Below, piece after piece: positions 17,185-26,730 of a stretch of DNA of 64,000 nucleotides. Every line of letters begins with the position of its first letter. Position 1 is the stretch's first letter. The DNA lies in the NCBI GenBank assembly GCA_003280345.1, contig QCFB01000005.1, forward strand, positions 17,493-81,492. The letters are read 5' to 3'. Source of the DNA: Prochlorococcus sp. AG-363-A16. GTDB lineage: Bacteria > Cyanobacteriota > Cyanobacteriia > PCC-6307 > Cyanobiaceae. The notes under the pieces are model-generated. The model did no database searches. It was given only the letters and a program-made list of their open reading frames with translations, and was not told where the DNA came from. The translations under genes and the position numbers were made by a program.

Positions 17185-17949
17185 ATGGACGGGAAGACAC
17201 TTATTAAATTTCCTCCTTTGGAAGAAGGCATCTTGCTTAAGAGGTATAAGCGCTTCCTGGCAGATGTTGAGTTGAAGAATGGAGAAGTTGTTACCGCACA
17301 TTGTGCCAACACTGGTCCAATGTCAGGAGTTCTCTGCCTAGGAGGAAAAGTAAGGCTTAGATACGCTCCTTCTCCTACTCGCAAATTGGCTTGGTCATGG
17401 GAACAAGCAGAAGTAACTTCTGCAAAAGGACCTGGATTGACTTGTTGGGTAGGTGTAAACACAGCCTTGCCTAACAAGCTTGTTCGCCTGGCAATTGAGG
17501 GAGGTTTCTTAGATGAGAAACTTGGAGCTATCGAAGAAATTCGTAGAGAAGTTACATATGGCAGGAGTCGACGTAGCAGAATTGATTTGCATCTAACTCC
17601 TAAAATCAAGTCTTTTGATACGAGATCTATTTTTTTAGAGGTAAAAAATACAACTTGGACTCAAGGGTCTTTAGCTCTGTTTCCTGACACTGTTACTGAA
17701 CGTGGTCAGAAGCACTTGAAAGAACTTATGGATGTTTTGCCTGAATCAAGAGCTGTTTTGGTTCCTTGTCTTAGTCGTAATGATGTTGAGGCTTTTGCTC
17801 CTGGGGACAGTGCAGACCCTGCTTATGGAAAGTTATTCAGGATGGCCATTAGCTCAGGTGTGGAAGTGATTCCTTGTTGCTTTAGTTTTCATGTTGATGA
17901 AATCACTTGGCAAGGGACCAGACCAGTGAAAATGGACAAATCGCTTTAG
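17185..17949 (+). CDS. sfsA: SfsA family protein
   Basis: A 254-residue member of the sugar fermentation stimulation protein family, which has a predicted nuclease-like fold and nucleic-acid binding; the cellular role is unsettled. Family segments are KRYKRFLADVELKNGEVV, HCANTGPMSGVL, and FLEVKNTTW with the conserved E-K near residue 151. It is full length. The palindrome 9 bp upstream overlaps the expected ribosome-binding region. Confidence 0.9.
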   Translation: MDGKTLIKFPPLEEGILLKRYKRFLADVELKNGEVVTAHCANTGPMSGVLCLGGKVRLRYAPSPTRKLAWSWEQAEVTSAKGPGLTCWVGVNTALPNKLVRLAIEGGFLDEKLGAIEEIRREVTYGRSRRSRIDLHLTPKIKSFDTRSIFLEVKNTTWTQGSLALFPDTVTERGQKHLKELMDVLPESRAVLVPCLSRNDVEAFAPGDSADPAYGKLFRMAISSGVEVIPCCFSFHVDEITWQGTRPVKMDKSL

Positions 17950-18037
17950 TCCATAAATACGTTTGTTAACGATTTAATTATCTAAGAGAGACTTTTGTAT
18001 CAAAAACGACTTGTTTAAACTCATATTCTGCCATTTT

Positions 18038-18047
18038 GTACCGGTAC
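18038..18047. promoter_or_regulatory. Palindrome GTACCGGTAC upstream of amt
   Basis: A perfect 10-bp palindrome 46 bp before the ammonium transporter start. It contains GTA and TAC halves, but with 4 bases between them instead of the 8 of the NtcA consensus. It may be a regulator site or chance. Confidence 0.3.
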
Positions 18048-18093
18048 GATCTGTTCCTTCAAGTCCGGATCACTTAGCAGATTTAAATTTTCC

Positions 18094-19557
18094 ATGACAA
18101 CTGCTCTGCATTCGCCTAACAGGCGACGCACTGCTCGTCTTCAGGAGGTCAGCCTCTTAGACGGCCCAATGCTTCTCTTGCGCAGCATTCGTGGGTTCAG
18201 CTCTCATCGTTCTTTGATGTGGCTAGCTTGCGTGCCTATCGCTCTTTTTGGTTTAGGACTTTTCAATCTTTCGGCTCATGCCGCTGAGATGCCTGAATTA
18301 AATGCGGCTTTCTTGGCCAACAATCTCTGGCTATTAGTTGCAACGATCCTGGTTATCTTTATGAACGCCGGCTTTGCAATGGTTGAAGCAGGGATGTGCC
18401 GTCAAAAGAACGCAGTGAACATCCTTGCCAAAAACCTCTTTGTTTTTGCTCTTGCCGTTACTGCGTATTGGTTTGTTGGCTATTCGTTGATGTATGGCGA
18501 TGCGATTGCCGCAGGATGGCTCTATTTCAACGGTTTGTTCTTTGACCCTGCTGTCACACCAGAATTAATTGGAGAAGCAGGGCTTGTCCCAACTGTCGAT
18601 TTCCTTTTCCAAGCTGCCTTTGCAGGAACAGCAGCAACAATTGTTTCTGGATTAGTTGCTGAGAGAGTGAAGTTCGGTGAGTTTGTAGTTTTCTCCCTGA
18701 TCCTTACTGCTTTTATTTATCCCATTGCAGGAAGTTGGCAGTGGAATGGTGGTTGGCTTAGTGAACTTGGATTTGTTGACTTTGCAGGGTCTTCGATTGT
18801 TCATTCAGTTGGGGCTTGGGCCGGTCTGGTTGGCGCGATGTTGCTAGGTCCTCGCATTGGAAAATTTGTTAATGGCAAAGCTCAAGCAATGCCAGGTCAC
18901 AACATGGCAATAGCTACTTTGGGAGCCCTTGTCCTTTGGATTGGTTGGTATGGATTTAATCCTGGCTCTCAATTGGCAATGGATCAGTGGGTCCCTTATG
19001 TTGCTGTGACAACTACCCTTGCAGCTGCAGGCGGAGCAATTGGTGCAACAGTTGTCTCCACAATGACATCTGGAAAGCCTGACTTGACCATGATTATCAA
19101 TGGGATCTTGGCCGGCTTAGTAAGTGTTACTGCAGGTTGCGGCAACCTCACCTTGGCAGGTGCATGGCTGGCTGGTTTGGTCGGTGGAGTGATTGTTGTC
19201 TTCTCTGTATCCACTCTTGATTCATTGGGCATCGATGATCCAGTTGGTGCGTTCTCTGTTCATGGTGTTTGTGGTGTTTGGGGCACTCTTGTTGTAGGGC
19301 TTTGGGGCTTTGATATCCAAGGTGATGGCTCAGCACTAGGTTTGTTTGTTGGCGGTGGCTTTAATCAGCTCTGGGTTCAGTTTGTTGGTTGTGCCGCTTA
19401 CGCGATTTGGACTGTCCTAACTTGTTGGATTGCTTGGCAAGTGATTGGTAGTTTCTTTGGCGGAATTCGTGTTTCTGAGGATGAGGAGATTTCTGGTCTC
19501 GATATCGGTGAGCACGGTATGGAGGCATATCCTGACTTTGCTTCAGCTGGCAATTGA
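18094..19557 (+). CDS. amt1: Ammonium transporter
   Basis: Amt/Rh family channel for ammonium uptake at the plasma membrane. The 487-residue protein starts with a signal-peptide-like segment ending [10 protein letters not shown] near residue 65, followed by 11 predicted membrane helices. Conserved stretches are [36 protein letters not shown] (first pore histidine) and [17 protein letters not shown] (second pore histidine). In cyanobacteria this gene is usually NtcA-activated; no convincing NtcA box is seen. A strong terminator follows. Confidence 0.95.
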   Translation: MTTALHSPNRRRTARLQEVSLLDGPMLLLRSIRGFSSHRSLMWLACVPIALFGLGLFNLSAHAAEMPELNAAFLANNLWLLVATILVIFMNAGFAMVEAGMCRQKNAVNILAKNLFVFALAVTAYWFVGYSLMYGDAIAAGWLYFNGLFFDPAVTPELIGEAGLVPTVDFLFQAAFAGTAATIVSGLVAERVKFGEFVVFSLILTAFIYPIAGSWQWNGGWLSELGFVDFAGSSIVHSVGAWAGLVGAMLLGPRIGKFVNGKAQAMPGHNMAIATLGALVLWIGWYGFNPGSQLAMDQWVPYVAVTTTLAAAGGAIGATVVSTMTSGKPDLTMIINGILAGLVSVTAGCGNLTLAGAWLAGLVGGVIVVFSVSTLDSLGIDDPVGAFSVHGVCGVWGTLVVGLWGFDIQGDGSALGLFVGGGFNQLWVQFVGCAAYAIWTVLTCWIAWQVIGSFFGGIRVSEDEEISGLDIGEHGMEAYPDFASAGN

Positions 19558-19580
19558 GTCTCTACTCCTAAATTCATTTC

Positions 19581-19610
19581 AAAAAGCCTGGCTTAAGCCA
19601 GGCTTTTTTT
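19581..19610 (+). terminator. Rho-independent terminator of amt1
   Basis: AGCCTGGC (19585-19592) pairs with GCCAGGCT (19597-19604) around a TTAA loop, followed by a run of T. It ends 54 bp before the ispH start, so ispH needs its own promoter. Confidence 0.92.
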
Positions 19611-19663
19611 GTAGGTTGGTTAACCTCTTAATAAAGTTTTTAATTAGAATAGGGTTTAATGTT

Positions 19664-20875
19664 ATGGATACTCAAGCATTCAAGCGTTCGCTTCATCATT
19701 CGGATAGGTACAATAGAAGAGGTTTTGGTTCTCCAACTAAACGCGCACAGGCGCTTGAAAAGGCTTATCAAAGCAGCTTAATTTCTTCAATACGTGATAA
19801 CGGATATCTCTTTGAGCATGGTCGATTAAGAGTAAGGCTTGCAGAGGCATTTGGCTTTTGCTGGGGAGTGGAGCGTGCAGTTGCAATGGCCTATGAAACA
19901 AGACTTCATTACCCAAAAGAAAGTATTTGGATCACAAATGAGATTATTCATAACCCTTCGGTTAATGATCATTTGCGCAATATGAATGTGCGCTTTATTT
20001 CTGCAGAAGATGGAGTGAAAGATTTCTCTGGAGTTCAAGAAGGGGATGTAGTTATATTGCCTGCATTTGGTGCAACAGTTCAGGAGATGCAGCTGCTTCA
20101 TGAGAGAGGGTGCCACATTATTGATACGACTTGCCCTTGGGTTTCAAAGGTATGGCATACCGTTGAAAAGCATAAGAAGCATACTTTTACCTCAATTATT
20201 CATGGCAAGGTCAAGCATGAGGAGACTCTTGCAACAAGTTCCTTTGCAGGTACTTATCTAGTTGTTCTTGACCTTGAGGAAGCTCAATACGTTTCTGAAT
20301 ACATACTTGGGAACGGCAATCGTAGTGAATTCCTTGAGCGGTTTTCTAAGGCCTCATCCCCAGGATTTGATCCAGATAAGGATTTGCAGAGACTTGGGGT
20401 CGCGAACCAAACAACAATGCTGAAAAGTGAGACGGAAGAAATTGGCCGATTATTTGAGTGCACTATGTTGACTAGGTATGGGCCAAAAGCACTTAGTGAG
20501 CATTTTTTAGCTTTTAATACTATTTGTGATGCAACTGAAGAGAGACAAGATGCGATGTTCTCTTTGGTTGATGAATCACTAGACCTGTTAGTTGTAATTG
20601 GTGGATTTAATTCTTCTAATACAACTCACCTTCAAGAGATTGCTATCAGCAAGGGAATTCGTTCTTTCCATATAGATACTCCAGAGCGAATTGGCGATCA
20701 AGATAACACTATTACCCATAAGCCTTTAGGCGAAGATCTGCTAACTGAAGAAAACTTCTTGCCTAAAGGAAACGTTTGTGTTGGGATTACATCTGGAGCC
20801 TCTACTCCCGATAGAGTTGTCGAGCATGTGATCCAGAAGTTAATGACACTGAGCAATCAGAAAGTTTCAGCTTAG
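19664..20875 (+). CDS. ispH: 4-hydroxy-3-methylbut-2-enyl diphosphate reductase
   Basis: Last enzyme of the MEP pathway; its 4Fe-4S cluster reduces HMBPP to IPP and DMAPP. Cluster cysteines are in [20 protein letters not shown] and [11 protein letters not shown]. Substrate-site histidines lie in [11 protein letters not shown] and [11 protein letters not shown]. The open frame extends further left into amt1, but the ATG at 19664 gives [20 protein letters not shown], the usual cyanobacterial N-terminus, and lies beyond the amt1 terminator. The protein is 403 residues. Confidence 0.94.
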   Translation: MDTQAFKRSLHHSDRYNRRGFGSPTKRAQALEKAYQSSLISSIRDNGYLFEHGRLRVRLAEAFGFCWGVERAVAMAYETRLHYPKESIWITNEIIHNPSVNDHLRNMNVRFISAEDGVKDFSGVQEGDVVILPAFGATVQEMQLLHERGCHIIDTTCPWVSKVWHTVEKHKKHTFTSIIHGKVKHEETLATSSFAGTYLVVLDLEEAQYVSEYILGNGNRSEFLERFSKASSPGFDPDKDLQRLGVANQTTMLKSETEEIGRLFECTMLTRYGPKALSEHFLAFNTICDATEERQDAMFSLVDESLDLLVVIGGFNSSNTTHLQEIAISKGIRSFHIDTPERIGDQDNTITHKPLGEDLLTEENFLPKGNVCVGITSGASTPDRVVEHVIQKLMTLSNQKVSA

Positions 20876-21083
20876 ATTGATATTTAGTCGTTGTCGGCAA
20901 CTAAAGGAAATTAATCAAAAAGGTTTTGAGAAAATTTCATGATAGATACTAATTAGCTCTTGGTATGCTCCTAGATAAGCTCTTAATCACTAATTCCTGC
21001 AATTTTGCTTCCTTTTTATTGGGTTTTCAATCAGGAAAACAACTAAGATGATTTAGCTAATACTGCTAATACTTTAAGTGACG

Positions 21084-21656
21084 ATGTCTGAACCAGAGAA
21101 CATCCAGCCTCAGGCAGCCCCCCCTGAGGAACCGCCTAAGCTAAGCACTCCTAAAGCTCCTCAGCAGGTTGAGGTAATTGTTGAGAGTCCTTCTTCTCAA
21201 GGTGAAGTCAATATCACTGCTGAACTGGCTATTTTTTTGCTAAGAGTAGTTTTTAGCGTGATGATGCTTCATCATGGACTGGAAAAGTTCCAAGACCCTG
21301 AGGGGTTTTCAGAATTTGTGGTTGGTAAATACTTCGGATTCTTGCCAGGGAATCCAATTATTTGGACTTTTGCAGCCGCTGCAACCCAAATAATATGCCC
21401 AATAGCCCTTGCAATTGGAGTTTTTGCAAGACTTTCTGCATTGGGACTTCTTTCGACAATGGTTTTTGCAGTTTATTTCCATATGCTTGATACCGGACTA
21501 GAGGGATTTCCTTTTGCAGTGGTTGAGAATCACAATTATGCTTTTGAATTATCAGCTATTTATGGATTGATATCCTTCTACTTTGTGTGTGCAGGCCCAG
21601 GACGATTGTCTGCCTTTAGAAAGTCAAACAGAATAACTTATTACCCAAAAGGATAA
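21084..21656 (+). CDS. DoxX family membrane protein
   Basis: About 190 residues: a proline-rich polar N-terminus (about 45 residues), then four hydrophobic segments beginning ELAIFLLRVVFSVMMLHHG. The LRVVFSVMMLHHGLEKF motif and the later ICPIALAIGVFARLSALGL are typical of DoxX. Members are linked to redox or thiosulfate metabolism, but the role in picocyanobacteria is unknown. A GTG two codons upstream (21078) is an alternative start. It has its own 200-bp upstream spacer and stands alone. Confidence 0.83.
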   Translation: MSEPENIQPQAAPPEEPPKLSTPKAPQQVEVIVESPSSQGEVNITAELAIFLLRVVFSVMMLHHGLEKFQDPEGFSEFVVGKYFGFLPGNPIIWTFAAAATQIICPIALAIGVFARLSALGLLSTMVFAVYFHMLDTGLEGFPFAVVENHNYAFELSAIYGLISFYFVCAGPGRLSAFRKSNRITYYPKG

Positions 21657-21785
21657 CTCTCTTATCTAAGATTCTATTTTTAAACCATAGTTTCATATGA
21701 CTATGTTTTTGAGAAAGTCTTGATTTAGACTTTTGGTTAATTCTCTTTATTACATTTTGCTTGGTTATTAATATAAAAGAATATT

Positions 21786-23342
21786 TTAATGAAGGAAGTG
21801 GCGCTTTCCAGTCAATAACATTGCAATACCAAGTTCATTACACGCTGCAATAGATGCTTCGTCCCTAATGCTTCCGCCAGGTTGAATTATTGCTTTGATG
21901 CCATGTTCTGCAGCTAATCGCACCGTGTCATCGAAAGGGAAAAAACCGTCACTGGCAAGCACAGCTCCCGTTGCATTGTCCCCAGCGGCTTCAAGAGCAA
22001 TTTTTGCTGCACCAATTCGGTTCATTTGGCCTGCGCCTATACCTAGGCTTTGGCCAGATGATGCAACAACAATTGCATTTGAGCGAACATGTCTGACTAA
22101 GCTCCAAGCAAAGGAAAGATCTTCAGTCTCTTCAACGCTAGGTCTGTGAGTTGTAGCAATAACCCAGGCTTTTGGATCAATTAATTCGTCGTCTTTCTCT
22201 TGCACAAGGACACCCCCCAAAATGCTTCGAGAATGTTCTCTCCCAGACTGTTTTAATGCGTTTGGATCTAGCTCAAGTAATCGAAGGTTTGGTTTGCTTG
22301 AAAGAATTTCTTTTGCGTTTGATTCAAAATAGGGGGCAACAACGCATTCAAGAAACAGGCTTGTTAGAAACTTGGCACAAGCAGAATTGACGGAGCTATT
22401 GATAGCAACTATTCCGCCAAATGCACTTACTCGATCAGCATCAAGAGCTCGTTTCAGTGCCTCATCAATGGTTTCACTAATTGCAACCCCGCAAGGGTTT
22501 GTGTGCTTGACCACCACTGCAGCTGGATGAAAAGAAGGGTTGGCGCCAATCTCTCCAAATCCAAATTCACGCACCGTAGAGATAGCTGCTTCTAAATCAA
22601 GCAAATTATTTGTGCTTAATTCTTTCCCTTGTAATTGACGTGCTCCTCCGAGTCCTTCTGTATTTGAGCTATACCATGAAGCACTTTGATGGGGGTTCTC
22701 TCCATATCGAAGAGTTTGCTTCAGAGGAAAGCTTGCAAGCCAGGGTGACTTTCCAGAACAAACCCTTCCCTCCATCCAGCGACTAATAGCTATGTCATAG
22801 GTTGCAGTGTGCTCAAAGGCTTCAAGGGCTAATTGTCTTCTTAATTTTTCATTTACTAATTCTTTATCTAATGCTTTTAGGAAAAAATCGTATTGATCAG
22901 GCCTTGTTAAAATCGAAACTGCCGCATGGTTTTTAGCTGCTGCCCTGATCATAGTAGGACCTCCAATGTCTATATTTTCAATAGCTTTTTCCCAGCTCAC
23001 ATTTTCATCTTTGATTGTTTCTTGAAATGGATATAGGTTTACAACCACTAAATCAATTTCTGAAATCTTTTGATTTTCTAAGTCTTTTTTGTGTACGGGA
23101 TCATTTCTTTTGGCAAGGATTCCACCATGAATGTGTGGGTGAAGGGTTTTGACTCTTCCTTCAAGAATTTCTGGGGCACCAGTGTAATCGGCTACTCGTG
23201 TAACTTCTAGGCCAGCATCAATTAGAAGTTTGGCAGTACCTCCACTTGATACAAGTTTGAACCCATGATCTTTTATAAGGGCTTGAGCAAGAGGAATTAA
23301 CCCCTTTTTGTCTGAAACACTTAATAATGCGATTGGCGCCAT
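21786..23342 (-). CDS. purH: Bifunctional AICAR transformylase/IMP cyclohydrolase
   Basis: Catalyses the last two steps of IMP synthesis. The N-terminal cyclohydrolase part has [26 protein letters not shown] and [18 protein letters not shown]. The C-terminal transformylase part has [20 protein letters not shown] and [10 protein letters not shown]. The 518-residue length is normal. It diverges from the esterase gene at 23404 across 61 bp. Confidence 0.97.
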   Translation of the reverse strand: MAPIALLSVSDKKGLIPLAQALIKDHGFKLVSSGGTAKLLIDAGLEVTRVADYTGAPEILEGRVKTLHPHIHGGILAKRNDPVHKKDLENQKISEIDLVVVNLYPFQETIKDENVSWEKAIENIDIGGPTMIRAAAKNHAAVSILTRPDQYDFFLKALDKELVNEKLRRQLALEAFEHTATYDIAISRWMEGRVCSGKSPWLASFPLKQTLRYGENPHQSASWYSSNTEGLGGARQLQGKELSTNNLLDLEAAISTVREFGFGEIGANPSFHPAAVVVKHTNPCGVAISETIDEALKRALDADRVSAFGGIVAINSSVNSACAKFLTSLFLECVVAPYFESNAKEILSSKPNLRLLELDPNALKQSGREHSRSILGGVLVQEKDDELIDPKAWVIATTHRPSVEETEDLSFAWSLVRHVRSNAIVVASSGQSLGIGAGQMNRIGAAKIALEAAGDNATGAVLASDGFFPFDDTVRLAAEHGIKAIIQPGGSIRDEASIAACNELGIAMLLTGKRHFLH

Positions 23343-23403
23343 GTAAGAAGATGAGAAGGCATTCCAAGGGCCAACCTACGCATCGGAGGCCAAAATTGCT
23401 TGA

Positions 23404-24009
23404 ATGAAAAGTGAACTCATACGTTTTTGCTCTTCAAATGCGACTTATCGCTTGGTTTTGTTGCATGGTTGGGGAGCAGATGCTGAAGATCTTCTCCCTC
23501 TTGGCCAATTTTTAATAGGCAGCAAAGGAGCAAAGTTTGAATTAATAGCTTTACGGGCGCCCCAGGAGCATCCTGAAGGCTTTGGTCGGCAATGGTATGG
23601 ATTGTTTCCACCTAATTGGAGTGAGCTGCCTGCTGCGATTGAAAACTTAAAGGGTCGCTTAAAGGCTTTAGCTTCTCCTTCTATCCCTTTGACAAAAACA
23701 GTTTTACTTGGCTTTTCTCAAGGAGGTGCTATGGCTTTAGCAAGTGGGTGCGAGTTGCCTCTTGCTGGGTTGATTTGCTGTAGTTCTTATCCACACCCAG
23801 AATGGATTCCTTCAAAAAATATACCTCCTGTTTTTTTGACTCATGGCACAAATGATGATGTTGTGCCATATGTGGCATGCGAAAAAATTGTTAGCTCTTT
23901 AAAAAAAATAGGAATAATGGCAGAACTAGTTACTTTTCAAGGGGGACATGAAATCCCTGTTGAAATTATTCCCAGAATTCAGGGAATAATTCAAAAGTGG
24001 ACTTCATAA
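23404..24009 (+). CDS. Alpha/beta hydrolase, carboxylesterase/phospholipase type
   Basis: A 201-residue hydrolase of the small carboxylesterase/phospholipase family. The nucleophile elbow is LLGFSQGGAMAL (GxSxG), the acid lies in THGTNDDVVPY and the histidine in FQGGHEIP. VLLHGWGADAEDLLPLG is the oxyanion-side loop. Substrate unknown. It has no signal peptide, so it is cytoplasmic. Confidence 0.86.
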   Translation: MKSELIRFCSSNATYRLVLLHGWGADAEDLLPLGQFLIGSKGAKFELIALRAPQEHPEGFGRQWYGLFPPNWSELPAAIENLKGRLKALASPSIPLTKTVLLGFSQGGAMALASGCELPLAGLICCSSYPHPEWIPSKNIPPVFLTHGTNDDVVPYVACEKIVSSLKKIGIMAELVTFQGGHEIPVEIIPRIQGIIQKWTS

Positions 24010-24032
24010 ATCTAGAGATGTAAAGTCAAGAC

Positions 24033-24401
24033 TCAAACGAAGGCATATTCATATTCTTCAATTTCTTCCCAGTCATCTGCAGTAAGTTCAAGGCCCTGAA
24101 ACATTTTTTCTTCTCCTACCGCATCGACGATTGTTCTTAATGAAGGGAAAAGGAAATGATTCTCTTCTGCATATTGAGCACTAAATAACCCTTTTTCTCC
24201 CCAGAAGAAACGATCCGTAGTGTGTTCATTGCGTCTCACATTCAAAATCGCAGGAGAAAGCAGCCCAGTTTCCGCTATGTATCGACGTGCAGCAGTGACA
24301 GGCTTATGCTGGCCTGTCTCCAGGTGAAAAATTGGCACATGAGCTAAAACTCTTTGGCCGGCAAGTCTTCTGCGGCTAATTCTCTTGCGTTTCTTAGACA
24401 T
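24033..24401 (-). CDS. DUF3155 family protein
   Basis: A 122-residue conserved cyanobacterial protein with a very basic N-terminus (SKKRKRISRRRLAGQRVLAH), then KPVTAARRYI, NEHTTDRFFWGEKGLF and EENHFLFPSL, which together match DUF3155. The acidic tail is EEIEEYEYAFV. The basic N-terminus could bind nucleic acid, but no function is established. It is convergent with the esterase gene, 23 bp away. Confidence 0.8.
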   Translation of the reverse strand: MSKKRKRISRRRLAGQRVLAHVPIFHLETGQHKPVTAARRYIAETGLLSPAILNVRRNEHTTDRFFWGEKGLFSAQYAEENHFLFPSLRTIVDAVGEEKMFQGLELTADDWEEIEEYEYAFV

Positions 24402-24765
24402 AAAACGGACACTCCAATAGGTAATTAAAAGGGGACAAAGAGAAAAGGCTTAAGGTCGTTTTTAGAGATCTCGACTAATGCTCGAGATTGAGTCTGCTAA
24501 ACGCCAGCTAGCCGCTAAAACAAATTCATCGCAGTGGGACGATGGACTTTCAAACTCTTAATTCACTCAACAGGCTTAAAAAGCGGAGTATCTACCTCTG
24601 CTGTAGCTTTGATTGCACTTTCAGTGCAACCTTGCCGAGTCAATCTTGAGTAAACCTCACGAAAAGCGCTCTGCTTTGGGAGATCACATCTTAATACTTT
24701 TTTTTGACTTTTCCAAGTTTTTTCCCATTTCTATTTGCCTTGCATTTGCCTAGAAGTCAATAGCC
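24402..24765. other. 364-bp intergenic region upstream of histidine kinase
   Basis: Unusually long for this genome. It contains an inverted repeat TTGCAC/GTGCAA (24613-24618 and 24624-24629, 5-base loop) and a T-run near 24700. A 27-codon ATG frame near 24479 (MLEIESAKRQLAAKTNSS...) has no recognisable features. It does not resemble 6S RNA, SRP RNA or tmRNA as I know them. A small RNA or a long leader is possible. Confidence 0.35.
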
Positions 24766-25902
24766 ATGGAGTTTTCTGAAGGATTTTTAAACCTGGTGCA
24801 ACAGCAGCTGAAAAGTTTTGAAGATGAGACTTCTCTTCAAAAACTTGTTTTGTACGTAGCACAGACACGCGATGGAACAAATCCAAGCTTGGAAGTCGTT
24901 GGGCAGTGGCCCAGTCTTGGAAACGCATTGCCTCCAGTAGAAGCAGATCCAGAATTGCGCTCTCCTTCCCCTCGTAGACGCTGGTATCCACTTCAAGAAG
25001 GGTCTATTTTGTTAGGAGTGCTTAGGGCTGAGCGGGTTCGAGGAGAACAAATCTGGCCAGAAGCCCTTGATAATCGTCTGAAGGCGTCAGCCATGGCTTT
25101 CGCTCAATGTCTTTGCTTAGAGCTTGATCGAAGGAAACTTCTTGATCAGCTCCATCAGCAGCGTGAGCAAATTGGTCTCATGGTTCATCAATTGAGGAAT
25201 CCATTGGCAGCATTGAGAACATATGCACAGCTGTTGTTAAGGAAACTTGGCCCAGAAAGTAATCACAGGCCTTTAGTTGAGGGATTGCTTAGCGAACAAG
25301 CTCAATTAAATCGATACCTTTCTGCACTTGATGAGTTAAGTCAAGCAAAGTTATCTCCAAAGGCAAATGGCCCAGCGCCATTGCTATTGCCACCAGTTTT
25401 GTCAAACGAATCGTCTATAAACATTCGGTCTTTGCTAGAGCCGCTTATTGATCGTTCTGCTGCGACCGCAAATCTTCAAGGACGAAAATGGGTGGGGCCT
25501 TCTAAATGGCCAAGTTGGACAAATCAGTCAATGGATGCAAATGATGGTTTGATTGCAGAAATAGTGGCGAATCTTCTTGAAAATGCATTTCGATATAGCT
25601 CTTCTGATAGTGAAGTTGGTTTGCATTTGATGGAAAGTGGAGTTTGTGTTTGGGATGGTGGTAGCCCAATAGATCTAGAAGAGCGTGAAAAGATTTTCAA
25701 AAAAGGATTTCGAGGGAAAAGTACTGGGGTGGTTCCAGGGAGTGGTCTTGGTTTGGCTCTAGGGAGGGAATTAGCAGAACAACTTGGTGGAAATTTGCAA
25801 CTTTTAAGCGCTCCTTCAAAACTTGATTCAATTCTTCCTAAAAGAGGAAACGCTTTTGTGCTAACACTTCCTATAAAAGCACTGCAAGAAGACAAAGATT
25901 AA
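24766..25902 (+). CDS. Sensor histidine kinase without membrane segments
   Basis: 378-residue two-component kinase. Residues 1-125 look like a small GAF-type sensor domain; there is no membrane segment. The H-box is LMVHQLRNPLAALRTYAQLL with phosphorylated H141. The ATPase has an N-box (IVANLLENAFRYSS), a G1 box reduced to VWDGGSPI, an F-box (IFKKGFRGKS) and a G2 box (GSGLGLALGRELAEQLGG). No response regulator is adjacent, so it is an orphan kinase here. Its 3' end overlaps convergent cobS by 32 bp. Confidence 0.88.
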   Translation: MEFSEGFLNLVQQQLKSFEDETSLQKLVLYVAQTRDGTNPSLEVVGQWPSLGNALPPVEADPELRSPSPRRRWYPLQEGSILLGVLRAERVRGEQIWPEALDNRLKASAMAFAQCLCLELDRRKLLDQLHQQREQIGLMVHQLRNPLAALRTYAQLLLRKLGPESNHRPLVEGLLSEQAQLNRYLSALDELSQAKLSPKANGPAPLLLPPVLSNESSINIRSLLEPLIDRSAATANLQGRKWVGPSKWPSWTNQSMDANDGLIAEIVANLLENAFRYSSSDSEVGLHLMESGVCVWDGGSPIDLEEREKIFKKGFRGKSTGVVPGSGLGLALGRELAEQLGGNLQLLSAPSKLDSILPKRGNAFVLTLPIKALQEDKD

Positions 25903-26653
25903 TTGTTTCTACTATGACAAGAGAAGCACCATAAGAATCGCCATTGTGGCCCTTTAGGTAAAGCCCCATTGCATGAGGGACAATAAATGCAGGCACAACC
26001 CCTAGAGCTATTCCAAGTTTGAGATTTACACTGGACAAGTTATTCAAAGGTGTAAATTGCAAACTTAAAAATACTATTAATAGAATTAATAAAGCTGGTT
26101 TTAACTCCTTCCAGCCTGACCAATGTATTTGGTGAATTGATTTCTTTTCTTTTTTGTTTAGATATGAGAATTTCCAAATCGCCCATAAAGGTGCACACCT
26201 TCCCCAGAAATAGGCTATAGGGAATGCAATAGGTGCAACAGAGTTTAGTTTTAATAAGGCAGCAATCTGAATTAGAATAATTACAATTAAAGCCTGGACT
26301 CCTATAGCGCCAACTCTGCTGTCTTTCATAGCAGAAATGCATTTACTAGGACCAGCGGCAAACCCATCAGCTGTGTCCATTAATCCATCCAGGTGAATTC
26401 CTCCTGTGATCAAGATGTTTAGTCCTATTGATAAAGCAGCTAATGCTTCTTTAGGCCAGCCTGTTGAAGTTAATAGAAGCCAGCATGCTGCTTGAATAGC
26501 GCCTATAAAAACCCCCACAAGTGGGGCGAAGCGGGCAATGCGATTGAATTGTGGCTTTGGCCACGGCAACCCAGGTAGGAATGTATAAAAGATCCAAGCT
26601 CCAGCCAGGTCTCTTATCCAAGCAGGTGTAAATAGAACGAGAAGCCTCATCAA
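25871..26653 (-). CDS. cobS: Adenosylcobinamide-GDP ribazoletransferase
   Basis: Integral membrane enzyme of the last steps of (pseudo)cobalamin synthesis. The family signature is GGIHLDGLMDTADGF, followed by MKDSRVGAIGVQALI. Several hydrophobic helices cover the rest, and the 260-residue length is typical. No other cobalamin gene is adjacent. Its 3' end overlaps the kinase gene and its start is 77 bp from divergent tgt. Confidence 0.93.
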   Translation of the reverse strand: MMRLLVLFTPAWIRDLAGAWIFYTFLPGLPWPKPQFNRIARFAPLVGVFIGAIQAACWLLLTSTGWPKEALAALSIGLNILITGGIHLDGLMDTADGFAAGPSKCISAMKDSRVGAIGVQALIVIILIQIAALLKLNSVAPIAFPIAYFWGRCAPLWAIWKFSYLNKKEKKSIHQIHWSGWKELKPALLILLIVFLSLQFTPLNNLSSVNLKLGIALGVVPAFIVPHAMGLYLKGHNGDSYGASLVIVETINLCLLAVLL

Positions 26654-26730
26654 TTAGTTAAGGCCCAAAGTAAATTCTAACTAAGACTCAAGGCTATTAA
26701 AAGCTTTGGGCATTTCTATAAACCTTCCTT

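Noticed and set aside
17997..18010. Possible NtcA site GTATCAAAAACGAC upstream of the ammonium transporter
   Set aside because: It deviates from GTA-N8-TAC at the last half-site, and the nearest -10-like hexamer (TATTCT at 18024) is only 13 bp away instead of about 22. Too weak to annotate.
19445..19663. Longer open frame extending ispH leftwards into amt1
   Set aside because: It overlaps amt1 and crosses its strong terminator; the ATG at 19664 gives the normal IspH N-terminus.
24479..24562. 27-codon frame MLEIESAKRQLAAKTNSS... in the long spacer, with an RQLAA stretch reminiscent of a tmRNA tag
   Set aside because: It does not match the known picocyanobacterial tmRNA tag, the stop does not follow the Ala-Ala, and no tRNA-like domain is nearby.
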